The notes beneath the pieces were generated by a model, which saw only the letters and a list, made by a program, of their open reading frames with translations, made no database searches and had not been told where the DNA came from. Positions 37,608 through 48,566 of a stretch of 64,000 nt of DNA are shown here, piece by piece (within the stretch, counting starts at the first letter, position 1; the number at the start of each line of letters is the position of its first letter). A program made the translations under genes and the position numbers. Source of the stretch: CAXMQZ01 sp963719055 (lineage in GTDB: Bacteria; Acidobacteriota; Thermoanaerobaculia; Multivoradales; JAHEKO01); the NCBI GenBank assembly GCA_963719055.1, contig CAVRAU010000020.1, forward strand, positions 62,001 to 126,000, read 5' to 3'.

Positions 37608-39772
37608 ATGCATAACAACATCCTCATGCTCGCCGTCGTGACCCTGATGGCGGTCGGCATTGCTTGTACCCAACCAACTGGAGAACAGGAGGACAGCTCG
37701 GCGATGGCGAGCGCGGAAGGCAACGTCCTTTTGGCGGAGTGGACCGGACCCTATGGTGGCGTGCCGGCCTTCGACAAGATGGATCTGGCGGCGCTGAAGC
37801 CGGCACTCGAGATCGGAATGGCGGCGAGTCTCGAGGAGATCGACGTCATCGCCAACAACCCCGAACCCCCCACTTTCGACAACACGATCTTGGCTATGGA
37901 GCGCTCTGGGGCGGATCTCGACAGGGTGTTCCCCTACTTCGGGATCTGGAGATCCAACCTCTCGTCACCCGAAGCCCGCGAGATCCAGACAGAGATGGCG
38001 CCGAAGCTGTCCGAGTTTCGATCGAAGATCACCCAGAACGAAAAGCTCTTCGAGCGCATCCAGGCGGTCTACGAGAGCGACGAGATGGAGTCGCTGCGAC
38101 CCGATCAGCAGCGCCTCGTGTGGTTGATCTACAACAATTTTGCGCGCAGTGGCGCTACCCTGGAGGGCGAAGCCAAGAAGCGCTATGCCGCTATCAATCA
38201 GCGGCTGGCCGAGCTCCATACGCAGTACGGCAACAACATGCTGGCCGATGAAGAGGGCTATGTCCTCTACCTGACCGAGGATCAATTGAGCGGTCTGCCG
38301 GATTCGTTTGTGCAAGCCGCAGCGGCGGCAGCTACCGAGCGGGGTCACGAAGGCGAGTACGCGGTCACCAACACGCGTTCGTCCATGGATCCGTTCTTGA
38401 CGTTCTCTGATGAGCGCGACCTGCGAGAGAAGGTCTGGCGGACGTACTACTCACGCGGGGACAACGGTGACGAGCATGACAACAATGCGCTGATCCCGGA
38501 GATCCTCCAGCTGCGTGACGAGCGCGTCAAGCTTCTCGGTTACGAAAACTATGCCTCCTGGAGGCTCGAGGACCGCATGGCCAAGACTCCTGAGAACGCT
38601 CTCGAGCTGATGGAGACTGTCTGGGCAGCGTCGATCGCTCGAGTCGCGGAGGAGGTGGCGGACATGCAGGCGATCGCCGACGCCGAAGGCGCCGGCATCA
38701 CGATCGAGCCCTGGGACTATCGCTACTACGCGGAGAAGGTCCGTTTGGCCAAGTACGATCTCGACTCCGACGAGGTGAAGCAGTATCTGCAACTGGAGAA
38801 CCTACGTGAGGCCATGTTCTATGTGGCGGGCCGACTGTTCAACTTCGAGTTCACTCCGGTACCGGACGGCTCGGTCCCCGTGTTTCACGAGGATGTGAGG
38901 GTCTGGGAGGTCACAGACAAAACCACCGGTGATCACGTCGGACTGTGGTACCTGGACCCCTATGCGCGCACCGGCAAACGTTCGGGCGCCTGGGCCACCA
39001 TGTACCGTAGCCACGAGACCTTCGACGGCAAGGAGACGGTGCTGGCCGCGAACAACTCGAACTTCATCAAGGGTGCACCCGGTGAGCCCGTGTTGATTTC
39101 CTGGGACGACGCCTCGACTCTGTTCCACGAGTTCGGGCACGCCCTGCACTTCCTGGCAGTCGAACGTCGAATATCCGACCCTCAACGGTGGCGTGCGCGA
39201 CTACACCGAGTTTCAGTCCCAGCTGTCTGGAGCGCTGGCTGCCCACCGACGAGGTGATCGACACCTATCTCGTGCATGTGGAGACCGGCGAGCCGATCCC
39301 GGATGAGTTGGTGGCCAAGCTCAAGAAGGCGAAGACGTTCAACCAGGGATTCTCGACGACGGAGTATCTGGCTTCGGCCTTGGTCGACATGATGTACCAC
39401 ACCACGGACCCGACGGGTCTGGACGCCGATGCCTTCGAGCGTGAAGCGATGGCGAAGCTGAACATGCCGGATGAGATCGTCATGCGGCATCGCAGCCCGC
39501 ACTTCAGCCATATCTTCTCGAGCGAGGGCTACTCGGCCGGCTACTACGGCTATATGTGGGCCGACGTTCTCACGTCCGACGCTGCCGAAGCCTTCGAGCA
39601 GGCTCCGGGTGGCTACTACGACGAGGAGCTGGCCAAGAGCCTGGTGGAGAATCTGTTTGCGCCGCGCAATGCGGTCGATCCGGCCGATGCCTACCGCGCC
39701 TTCCGCGGTCGCGATGCCGAGATGGAAGCGTTGATGCGAGACCGCGGTTTTCCGGTACCGGGAGAAGAGTAG
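37608..39772 (+). CDS. M3-family zinc metallopeptidase lipoprotein (Dcp-like), two frame breaks
   Basis: The signal ends in the lipobox VGIAC (Cys 20), after an ATAGGAG ribosome binding site. The mature part of about 700 residues matches dipeptidyl carboxypeptidase/oligopeptidase: FDNTILAMERSGADLDRVF, EEGYVLYLTEDQLSGLP, WYLDPYARTGKRSGAW and the zinc site LFHEFGHALHFL. One extra base after this site and another about 60 bases on break the frame near 39150-39235; the tail EGYSAGYYGYMWADVL continues normally. It should trim peptides in the periplasm or at the membrane. No partner gene is evident. Confidence 0.87.
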
Positions 39773-39799
39773 GGGAGGGCGCAAGGCCTTGAAGCGGCT

Positions 39800-39816
39800 C
39801 CGGCCTCGGTGGCCGG
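39800..39816. terminator. Candidate hairpin between the M3 and tonB genes
   Basis: CCGGCC-TCGGT-GGCCGG is a perfect 6-bp stem with a 5-nt loop 28 bases after the peptidase stop. There is no T-run, so it is a weak terminator candidate. Confidence 0.35.
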
Positions 39817-39887
39817 CCGTTGTGCGGTTGCTTGTCGGGAACCGAGTCCGGCGGGCTCCGGTCTAACTAGATAGACAGGAGCCTGCA

Positions 39888-40572
39888 ATGAAGAGAAGAC
39901 GCCAAGACCCGATCGAGTCCTCGCTGCCGTTCTATTTGGGAGAGGAGACCCAGGACAAGAGATCTCTGCGGTCGGCCATGATTCTGGCCGTGTTTGTCCA
40001 TGCGGCCCTGTTTTCGGTGACGTTCCCGGAATTCATTCAGGATGTGGCCGAGGCCAGAAATGCGCAGGTTATTTGTCGTCCGGCCAGTGAGTTTCAAACC
40101 GCCGATCGACAGGCACCAGACCCTGCCGTCAGAGAGGTCCCGGCGCATGCCGATTCCCGATCCGACTCCAGACGATCCGGAGCCGTTCCTGACTCGGTTG
40201 CCCGCGACGCCATCCCTCGACCTGCCCTCGAATCTGGTCGGCATCGACTTTGTCGTGCCACCGACACCGCCGGCTGAACCAGGCCCCGTCGAGTTCCACT
40301 CCAAGATGGTGCGCCCCAGACGGATTTCCGGCACCGACCCGCACTACACGGAGATCGCTCGGCGAGCGCGTCTCGAGGGAGTGGTGATCCTCAGAGCTGT
40401 GATCAGTCGGGAGGGCGATGTACGCGACCTCAGCATCGTCAAACCTCTCGGCCTGGGTCTGGAGGATGCAGCGGTGCAAGCGGTCCAGGACTGGAAGTTC
40501 GAGCCCGCAAGTCTCGACGGCGCGCCTGTAGACGTCATCTACCGTGTCACGGTGAGGTTCCGTCTCCGGTAG
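39888..40572 (+). CDS. Energy transducer TonB (one frame break)
   Basis: The N-terminus has a cytoplasmic start (KRRRQDPIESSLPFYLGE) and one membrane helix (RSAMILAVFVHAALFSVTF) with the characteristic histidine. A proline-rich linker follows. The frame shifts near 40060; the second frame carries PIPDPTPDDPEP and the TonB C-terminal domain (EIARRARLEGVVILRAVISR, VRDLSIVKPLGLGLEDAAVQ, VQDWKFEPA). TonB couples the proton gradient to outer-membrane receptors. No exbB, exbD or receptor gene is nearby. It lies upstream of the NTPase cluster but is separated by 110 bases. Confidence 0.85.
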
Positions 40573-40682
40573 ATCGATTGCAGGATTGGGATCCAGACCT
40601 CGCGTTGTTGACTGGGATGGTGCGAATGTGGAGTGATCGCAGTAGGATCCGAGTAGTCCTGACTCGAGGATCGGTGGAATCA

Positions 40683-43117
40683 GTGACGGCTTCCCTCCAG
40701 TTTCGTTCCATTCCCCAAACTGCAGCCAAGGTTCTCGCGGCAGCGTGCCTGACGCTGCTCGGAGCCCTTCCTGCCGGGGCAGATCTCTGGTATCAGCACT
40801 ATCAGAAGGCGCAGGAAGCACTCGAGCGGCAAGAGTGGGAGAAGGCTGTCGAAGAGCTCAACCAGGCGATTCAACGCCGCGGCGACTCGGGTGCACGGGT
40901 TCGCACCTACGGCATGCGAACCACCGACTACTTTCCCTATCTGGGTCTGGGTATCGCCTACGTGAACCTGGAACAGCCCGATGCTGCGTTGCAGGCGTTC
41001 GAAACCGAAGAGCGGCTCGGAGCCATCGAAGCCTCCGACGAGGCGCGACAGCGTCTCCTCGAGTCTCGCGCCGAAGCCCTCTCGGCCATCGAAGCGCGCG
41101 CCGGCGATGAGCGGGATCGTATCGAGCAGATTCTGCGGGACAGCATGAGGGAAGCGCAGAACCTGGCCGCCAGCGGCGAGTTGGACGAAGCCATGGTGGC
41201 GCTGGGTCGGGGTCTGGCTGTGGCGCCCGAGGACCCGGAAGCCAATGTGCTGATGGAGAAGCTCCGCACCGATGCGCGCCGACGCGAGGCCGAGCGGCGC
41301 CTGGAGAAGCAGATCGACGAGCTCGTCGCCGAAGGGTCGGAGTTCTTGGAGCAAGGAACTCTCGACGAGGCGGCGAAGCGGTTCCGTCAGGCATTGAGTC
41401 TCAAACCGGGTGACAGCGAGCTGGAGAACTTGCTCGAGCAGGCTCAGACAAGGCTGAGAGATGAGCTCCAGCAGCAGAGCGATGCGGGGGAGGCGGTGCT
41501 GAAGATCGAGCAATCGCTGGCCGAGGTGGCGAGACTGGAAAGCGCGGACCGTCTGGATGAGGCTCTGACTCTCCTGCAGAGTGTTCTGGCACTCGATCCT
41601 GACGATCCCGAGGTGCAGGCCATCGAAAGCCGATTGGTCTCGGCGCGTGATCGGGTGCAGCGAGAGGCCAGCGATCGGCAGACTGCCGACGAGCGAAATC
41701 GCCGCCGCTGCCGACTACTTCTCGGAGGGCCGATTCGAGGAGTCGCTGACCGCAGCCAACCGTGCGTTGGCGTATTCGCCAGGAGATCCCGAGGCCTTGG
41801 ATCTCGTGGCGCGCTCGTATCAGGAGATCAGTCGAGTGCTGTTGGGGCGCAGCGGTCGGGGGCAACATCCCGCCGGCGATTCGGTTCGTGGATTTCCGTC
41901 AAGAAAGCGAGGATGGGGTCTCGCTCCAGGTGGTGAGGGATCCGCGCTTCCGCCTGGCCGGGATGGTGATCGACAACTCCCCCGTCGACATCGAGTTCAC
42001 GGATTCGCGAGAACACGAGCTATCGGTCGAGGTCGACCGGCAGCAACTGGGCGACTTTTATCTCACCGAGTTCCGGGTCGACCACGAGCTGTCAGCCGGA
42101 CTCGAGAGTCTGCGTGTCGTAGCGACCGATGCCGAGGACCTCACTGCGAGCAGCGGGTACACGGTGATCTATATACGACCGGCCTGGCGGTCACCCTGGT
42201 GGCTCGGTCTGTCGGCCGCCGTTCTGGTCGGTTTGGTGGGTGCGGTGCTGGTGCGTCGTTCCCGACGCCTGACTAGCCGGCGTCGACGCCGGTTCAACCC
42301 ATACGTAGCGGGGGCCCCGGTGCTGGACGAGGACCTGTTCTTTGGTCGTGACCTGCTCCTCGATCGCATCCTGCAGACCATCCACAACAACAGTCTCTTG
42401 CTCTATGGCGAGCGTCGGATCGGCAAGACGTCGATCCAGCACCATCTCAAGAAGCGTCTGTTGGAGCTGCAAGATCCGGCCTATGACTTCTTCCCGGTGT
42501 ATGTGGACCTCCAGGGCACGCCGGAGGAGCGCTTCTTCGCCACCATCGCCGAAGATGTCTTTCAGCAACTGGCGGATCAGGTAGAGATGCCGGCTCAGCC
42601 CAGCTTTGAAGACGAAAAGTCCGAGTACTCCTACCGCGACCTGGTCCGGGACCTGCGGAGCGTCATCCGTCAGCTCGAGGCCGCCAGCAGCAAGAAGATC
42701 AAGCTGGTCCTGCTGATCGATGAAGTGGACGAGCTCAACGACTACGACCCCCGTATCAATCAGCGCCTCCGCAGCCTGTTCATGAAGAGCTTTGCGGAAA
42801 GCCTCGTGGCCGTCGTCTCCGGGGTCGAGATCAAGAAGCACTGGGAGCGGGTGGGGAGTCCCTGGTACAACTTCTTCGAAGAGGTCGAGGTGCTGCCCCT
42901 GAACGACGAAGAGGCGCGTCATCTCATCGAGCGACCCATCGCGGGTGTTCTGCGGATGGGCGACGGGGTGGTCGATCGGATTCTCGAGATCACGGGTAAG
43001 CGTCCGTATCTGATCCAGAAGATGTGTGTCTCGCTGGTCAACGAGGCCTACGAACGGGGGAGCACGACGATCTCGGTGACCGATGTGGAGGCCTTGGCTC
43101 CGGCGGAGGTGCCATGA
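40683..43117 (+). CDS. Periplasmic TPR - membrane helix - cytoplasmic P-loop NTPase (two frame breaks)
   Basis: A GTG at 40683 opens a Sec signal (AAKVLAAACLTLLGALPAGA). About 330 residues of TPR-like and coiled repeats follow (WYQHYQKAQEALERQEWEKA; ASGELDEAMVALGRGLAVAP), then a beta-rich segment, a transmembrane helix (WWLGLSAAVLVGLVGAVLV) and a basic stop-transfer. The cytoplasmic NTPase has Walker A GERRIGKTS and Walker B LVLLIDEVDELNDY. Frame breaks lie near 41690 and 41860. The layout suggests a periplasmic sensor driving a STAND-like NTPase. It overlaps the next gene by 4 nt (ATGA), so it is probably the input component of the cluster. A TAGGAT at 40643-40648 may be its promoter. Confidence 0.75.
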
Positions 43118-44790
43118 CAACGCTCAAGATCATTCCCTATGTCGTCGGCCAGTGGGTCCGGGGAGATCGCTTCTACGGTCGCCAGGCCGTGCTGTCCGAG
43201 ATTCTGGAGGGTCCGCGCGAGAGCCTCTGGCTGGTGGGGACCCGCAGGATCGGCAAGACCTCGCTCCTCAAGGAACTGGAATCCCGAGCCAGTGCCGAGA
43301 CCAGTGGCTTCGTGCCCTTGTTCTGGGACTTCCAGGGTGCGGATGATCCACGCGAGCTCCATCTGAGCTTCCACGATGCCCTGCTGGACGCCGAAGAGCG
43401 TTTGGCAGCGCTCGACGTCGATCTATCGACCCTGGATCCGGAGGATCTTTTCGGGTCCCTGAGTCGTCTGCGCCGACACCTCCGCTCGACGGGTAAGCGT
43501 CTACTGCTGCTGTGCGACGAGGTCGAGGAGCTCATCAAGCTGCAGGGCAAGGATCGCTCGCTGCTGCGTAAACTGCGAAGCGCACTGCAGTCGGGCGGCG
43601 AAGTACGCTCGGTGCTGACCTCGACGATCCGCCTCTGGGTCCTGGCTGAAGAGAGAGGCGACACCTCACCGTTCCTGCATGGCTTCGCCCCCCCGCTGTA
43701 TCTGTCGACAATGACCGACGAGGGTGCCCGGAGTCTGCTGCGACAGGAGCACCTGCCCGAGGCAGCCCGACCCGTCCTCGAAACCGAGGTGGTGGAAGCG
43801 CTACGGCAGCCTTGTGACAATCATCCCTATCTGCTGCAGCTGGTGGGCAAGAGGTATCTGGAAGTGGGGGATGTGGACGAGGCCCTGGAGCGGGTGGCCA
43901 CGGATGAGATGGTGAGCTACTTCTTCGCGGTCGATTTCGAGATGCTGTCACCCCAGGAGCAGCAGATCCTGCGCACGGTCGCCGAGATGACGGCGGCCAG
44001 CAGCGGCTCGTTGGAGGAACGTCTGGATCTGACGGCGAGTCCGGTTGCCGGCGGTCTGCTGCGGCTCGAGAACCTGGGATTCTTGAGGCGGAACGCCGAG
44101 CGCCAGCTCGTCCTCGCCAACCGTTTCTTCCAGGAGTGGATCCGGCGGTCGGCCCGCCAGGAGAGTTCCCGGGCGGATCTCGGGACAGAGACACCGCCAT
44201 TTGCGGAGCGGGTAACCGAGATCCTCTCCCAGATCGACACCCGGACGAAGGAGGAGGGTGCCGCCAGCCCGCAGGAGCTGCTGGAGGTGGTCTATGACGA
44301 TCTGCGTCAGCTCGCCCGCCGCTATATGAGTCGGGAGCGGGCGAACCATACCCTGCAGCCGACGGCCCTGGTTCACGAGGCCTATATGAAGCTCGCGGAT
44401 CAGTCCCGGGTCGAATGGCAGGGCAGAACCCACTTCTACGCCGTCGGCGCCCAGGCGATGCGCAGAATCCTTATCGATCATGCCCGCGGTCGACAGCGCA
44501 ACAAGCGAGGCGGGGACTGGCTGCGCGTCACCTGGGCGGAAGAGGTCTTTCCCGGCGGCAAACGGGATCTGAGCGATGAAGAGTTGATGGATCTCGATCA
44601 AGCCATCGAGGAGCTGGCGGAGATCGATGAGAGACAAGCGCGGGTGGTGGAGTTGAGGTTCTTTGGGGGCCTGACCGTCAAGGAGGTCGCGGAGGCCCTG
44701 GGGGTCTCGGAACGTACCGCCGATGGGGATTGGGCCAAGGCTCGGGAATGGTTGAAGGGTAGGCTCTCGAGAGAGGTAGATCCATCGTGA
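43114..44790 (+). CDS. STAND-like NTPase-winged helix protein fused to an ECF sigma factor
   Basis: The 558-residue protein starts with a P-loop NTPase (Walker A GTRRIGKTSLL with Lys48; Walker B LLLLCDEVEELI). A helical lid and a winged-helix-like region (LSPQEQQILRTVAEMTAASS; LVLANRFFQEWI) follow. From about residue 370 a complete ECF sigma factor of the PF07638 type follows: region 2 with TLQPTALVHEAYMKLADQ and RRILIDHARGRQRNKRGG, and region 4 with LTVKEVAEALGVSERTADGD. The frame is open throughout, so the fusion is real. NTP binding likely controls release of the sigma factor. Both ends overlap neighbours by 4 nt (ATGA and GTGA), coupling it to the TPR-NTPase and the outer-membrane gene. 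Its NTPase is nearly the same as that of the kinase fusion at 46140-48037. Confidence 0.88.
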   Translation: MTTLKIIPYVVGQWVRGDRFYGRQAVLSEILEGPRESLWLVGTRRIGKTSLLKELESRASAETSGFVPLFWDFQGADDPRELHLSFHDALLDAEERLAALDVDLSTLDPEDLFGSLSRLRRHLRSTGKRLLLLCDEVEELIKLQGKDRSLLRKLRSALQSGGEVRSVLTSTIRLWVLAEERGDTSPFLHGFAPPLYLSTMTDEGARSLLRQEHLPEAARPVLETEVVEALRQPCDNHPYLLQLVGKRYLEVGDVDEALERVATDEMVSYFFAVDFEMLSPQEQQILRTVAEMTAASSGSLEERLDLTASPVAGGLLRLENLGFLRRNAERQLVLANRFFQEWIRRSARQESSRADLGTETPPFAERVTEILSQIDTRTKEEGAASPQELLEVVYDDLRQLARRYMSRERANHTLQPTALVHEAYMKLADQSRVEWQGRTHFYAVGAQAMRRILIDHARGRQRNKRGGDWLRVTWAEEVFPGGKRDLSDEELMDLDQAIEELAEIDERQARVVELRFFGGLTVKEVAEALGVSERTADGDWAKAREWLKGRLSREVDPS

Positions 44791-46143
44791 ATACCAGGCT
44801 ACTGAGCACCACCGTTTCAGTCTTCACGAAAGCCCTCGCCTTTGCGGCGTTGCTTCTCGGAATATGGGAAAAAGGAGCTGTCGCTCAAGACTCGCCTCAA
44901 CCCATTCTGGCCACGCAATTCAGCTTCTCGAACCCGGGTGCCCGAAGCCTTGGACTGGCGGGTGCTTTCGTGGCTTTGGCCGACGATGCCACCGCTGCCT
45001 GGGCGAATCCGGCTGGGTTGGTCCAGATCACGAGGCCCGAAGTCTCGGTGGAAGGCAGATACTGGGAATACTCGACACCCTTTGTCGTCGGGGGTCGAGT
45101 CACTGGGGAGCCGAGTGACGTCGGACTCGATACCGTCTCCGGCCTGCGGACCAAGGACTCTGAGAGCGACGCCACGGGGTTGGCCTTTCTGTCCTTTGTC
45201 TATCCTGCGGAGCGATGGTCGGTGGCCGTCTATCGCCACGTCTTCGCGAACCTCGAGACCCAGGGTGAGACGGAGGGTCTGTTCGGGGGCGGCACCGACT
45301 GTTGTGCTGTTCGCTACCTGGATCAGCGGAATCGGTCGCTTCTCGACATCGATCTCCTATGGCCTCTCGGCAGCCTACAGAATCACCGACACGCTTCAGT
45401 CTCGGACTCGGACTCGTCTACTACGAGTCCCGGCTCGAGATCCAGTCGGATCTCTATTTCTGGGACGATCTCGACGATCCACTCGGCAGTGGTACGAGCT
45501 ATCTGCCTGAGCGCTTCGTTCTTGGACAGACTTCTGTTCGTGACGATCAGAGCTTCGATCTCAGCGGTGGTTTCCTGTGGAGAGATCAACCCACGTGGAG
45601 TCTTGGCGCTCGATATCGAGAGGGACCGACGTCTGCTCGGTGAACAGGAGTCGCGACCGTAGGTCACATCCTCGATCTGGGTGTGCCGCCCGGCACGGTC
45701 GTCGAGCTGGGATTTCGAGGAGAGAGGCCGAGTCTGCCGGACAACTACGGTCTCGGCGTCGCCTATCGCTCTGGCGATGGTCGGCTGACCGTCGGTTTCG
45801 AGTGGGATCGCGTGACGTACTCGGATACCGCTCGAGAGTCTGAGGCCTCGACGACCAGGGGATCGACGACGCCGATGAGCTCCGATTGGGTGGTGAGTGG
45901 GCTTTTCTGCAGTCCAAGCCGCTTCTGGCTCTGCGTGCGGGAATCTGGCACGATCCCGACCATCAGACCCGGGCCAATGAGAATGCCGACGACTTCACCA
46001 CGAGCCCTTCTCCAGCCGGGAGAGGACGAGCTCCACTTTGCCTCGGGTTGGGTGCGGCGTTCAAGAGCTTTCAGATCGATGGAGCGCTGGATTTCTCGGA
46101 TTCGGTCAACACCCTCTCGTTGTCGGCGATCTACAGCTTCTAG
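44787..46143 (+). CDS. Outer-membrane beta-barrel protein, FadL/PorV-like (several frame breaks)
   Basis: A GTG inside the sigma gene's stop opens a signal peptide ending KGAVAQD. The mature start FSFSNPGARSLGLAGAFVA, then ADDATAAWANPAGLVQITRP, is the N-terminal plug-like motif of FadL/OmpP1/PorV barrels. Later segments (LGLGLVYYESRLEIQSDLYF; NYGLGVAYRSGDGRLTVGFE; SFQIDGALDFSDSVNTLSLS) are amphipathic strands in three frames, with breaks near 45340, 45650 and 45860. The chain ends YSF with a terminal aromatic residue, as expected for BAM insertion. It is a paralogue of the intact protein at 48563-49918. The stop shares CTAG with the opposite kinase gene. Confidence 0.8.
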
Positions 46144-48037
46144 ACCAGCTCCTGCAGGGCCATCCGCAGTTCGCTGGCCGATGAGAAGCGGCTGTCCGGG
46201 CTCTTCTCCAGGCAGCGGAGGATGAGACGGCTCAGGCTCGCGCTGATGACCGGTGTTGAGCTCCCGAGGATCGGGAGGATGGTCGTGTCGATGCTGTTCC
46301 AGGACTTCACCCACGGTCTCGCCCTCGAAGGGCTTTCGCCCGGTTGCCATCTCGAAGAGCACCACTCCCAGGGCATAGAGATCCGGTTCGTTCGTCGACG
46401 GGCCCGGCTCCGGCCTGTTCTGGCGAAACATAGTGGGGAGTGCCGAGAAAGAGACCCGGGCTGGTGATCCCGGGATCGTCGAGCTGTCGAGCCAGACCGA
46501 AGTCGGTCAGCTTGGGCTCGCCCGAGCTGTCCAGCAGGACATTCTGGGGTTTGATGTCCCGATGGAGAATCTTGCGCGAGTGGGCGGCTTCCAACGCCGA
46601 GGCCAGCTTGATGCCGACGTGGATCACGACGGACTCGGACAAGGCGCCTTCTTCGTGGATGATCCGGCCGAGGGTGGGGCCATCGACCCATTGCATGGTG
46701 AGGTAGCGACGGCCGGCGGCCTGGCCGAGATGGTAGACCCGGAGGATGTTCGGGTGCGCCAGATCGCGTGAGAGAACGATCTCCTGTCGAAAGCGCTCCA
46801 GGATCTGTGGGTGGTCCGAGTACTCGGGTCGCAGGATCTTGATCGCCAGCTTGGTCTCGAGCAGACGATCGTGGGCGAGGTAGACGAGACCGGTGGCCCC
46901 CTCTGCCGAGCAGCTCCAGGATCTCGTAGCGATCGTCGAGGAGGTCGTCCGAGACCGGCTGGCTCGGCAGGAGCCGTCGCTGGAGGAGGCGGAGAGATCC
47001 TTCAGCCATTTCCGGAAGAATCGGTTGGCGAGAACGAGCTGTCGTTCTGGGGTGCGACGCAGGAAGCCGAGGCTTTCGAGCCTCAGCAGGCCGCCGGTCA
47101 CCTGGCTCGCCGCCAGATCCAATCGCTCCTCGAGGGAGCCGCTGGTGGCGGCCGACATCTCGCCCACCGTGCGCAGGATCTGCTGCTCGGTCGGCGACAG
47201 CATCTCGAAGTCGACCGCGAAGAAATAGCTGACCATCTCATCCGTGGCGACCTGTTCGAGGGCCTCCTCCACAGAACCGAGCTCGAGATACCTCTTGCCC
47301 ATCAGCTGCAGCAGATATGGATGATTGTCGCAGGCCTCTCGGATTCGCTGCACCGTCGTCGGACTCCAGCGACGGCCGGGATTCCCGCGGTAGGTGTTCC
47401 TGCCGGAGGAGCGCCTCGGCTTCCTCGTCGGTCATCGTCGACAGATACACCGGAGGCGCGAAACCGTGCAGGAACGGCGGAGGTGTCTCCCCGTTCGTCG
47501 GCCAGGGCCCAGAGCCGGATCGTCGACGTCAGCACCGAGCGCACCTCGCCGCCGGATTGCAGTGCGCGGCGCAGCTTGCGCAGGATCGACGGATCCTGTT
47601 CGTGCAGCTTGATCAGCTCCTCGACCTCGTCGCAGAGCAGTAGCAGCCGCTTTGCCTGTCGAGCGGAGATGTCGGCGCAGGCGCCCCAGGGATCGCGAAG
47701 AGATCCTGCGGATCCAACGCTGCCAGATCGACACCCAGAGTTGCCAGAGGCTCCTCGGCGTCGAGCAGGGCATCGTGGAAAGCTCAGATGCAGCTCGCCG
47801 GGGTCGTCGGCACCCTGGAGATCCCAGAACAACGGCAGAAAGCCGCTGGTCTCGACGCTCGTCCGGTGCTCGAGCTCCTTGAGCAACGACGTCTTGCCGA
47901 TCCGCCGAGTCCCCAGGAGCCAAAGGCTCTCACGGGGCCCTTCCAGGATCTCGGACAGGACCTCCTCGGCGACCGTAGAAACCGGTCCCCCGTACCCACT
48001 GACCCACGACGTAGGGAATGGTTGGTGAAGCGCCCAT
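46140..48037 (-). CDS. STAND-like NTPase-winged helix protein fused to a Ser/Thr protein kinase (several frame breaks)
   Basis: Read across at least four frame breaks, the protein has an N-terminal NTPase (IPYVVGQWVRG, LGTRRIGKTSLL, LLLLCDEVEELI) and winged helix (LSPTEQQILRTVGEMSAATS; LVLANRFFRKWL). These match the sigma-factor fusion almost residue by residue. After RFFRKW the sequence changes to a Hanks-type kinase: DRYEILELLGRG, AIKIL, HRDIKPQNVLL, LTDFGLARQLDD, GTPHYVSPEQA and DLYALGVVLFEMATGRKPFE, ending LRMALQELV. No transmembrane helix is present. The ATG at 48037 is inferred from the paralogue. The many breaks could mean a pseudogene, but conserved catalytic motifs in every piece favour an intact gene with indels. 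Confidence 0.75.
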
Positions 48038-48176
48038 GCTTTCCCAGCTTGGTTGCAGGAGAATCGACCTTTCGCAGTATCGCATATCGATCTTTCCCGG
48101 GCGTAGTTACAAGTAGTGGACAAGATTGCGGAAGGCCCGATCTCGTGTCGCGTTAGAGACCAGGAAGGATGGGAAG

Positions 48177-48566
48177 GTGAATCTTTCGTTGGATTTGGAT
48201 GGGCCAGGGGCCAGGATCCGAGTGACCGGCTACCTGAGCCGGCAAGCAGGCGAGAATCTGTCGGTACTTCTGCGGGATCTCGGCAGGATGGATATCTTCG
48301 AGATCGAGCTCGATCTCTCACAATGCTCGCCCGTTTGTGTCGGCGCCCTGGAAACGCTTCTGGACTGCAAATTCCGTCTTGCCGCCAGAGGCGTGAGAAT
48401 GGTGTTCAGCAAGCGCCAGCCGGCGGTATCGAAGGTCTTCCAGATCATGGGTCTGCGGCAGGATGGCGAGCTGCCGGCCGAAGCGGGAGTCCGAGGCAAC
48501 AGGCTCCGAACATCACGTATAGACTCCACAGAGGACATCGGGAGAGGAGGAAGGTGGCTGGCGTGA
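48177..48566 (+). CDS. STAS domain protein (anti-sigma antagonist-like)
   Basis: The 129-residue protein has the STAS pattern VNLSLDLDGPGARIRVTGYL, IFEIELDLSQCSPVCVGALE and KVFQIMGLRQD. The usual phosphorylatable Ser/Thr loop (DSSG) is replaced by SPVCVGALE, so regulation by phosphorylation is uncertain. The GTG at 48177 follows AGGAAGG. It starts 140 bases after the divergent kinase-fusion gene, and its stop overlaps the outer-membrane gene (GTGA). A STAS protein beside an NTPase-sigma fusion and a kinase fits a partner-switching circuit, but direct interaction is inference. Confidence 0.7.
   Translation: MNLSLDLDGPGARIRVTGYLSRQAGENLSVLLRDLGRMDIFEIELDLSQCSPVCVGALETLLDCKFRLAARGVRMVFSKRQPAVSKVFQIMGLRQDGELPAEAGVRGNRLRTSRIDSTEDIGRGGRWLA

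Noticed and set aside
40683..48037. NTPase cluster as an anti-phage STAND (Avs-like) defence island
   Set aside because: No nuclease, protease or membrane-killing effector is fused. The outputs are a sigma factor and a kinase, and outer-membrane proteins accompany them, which fits signalling better.
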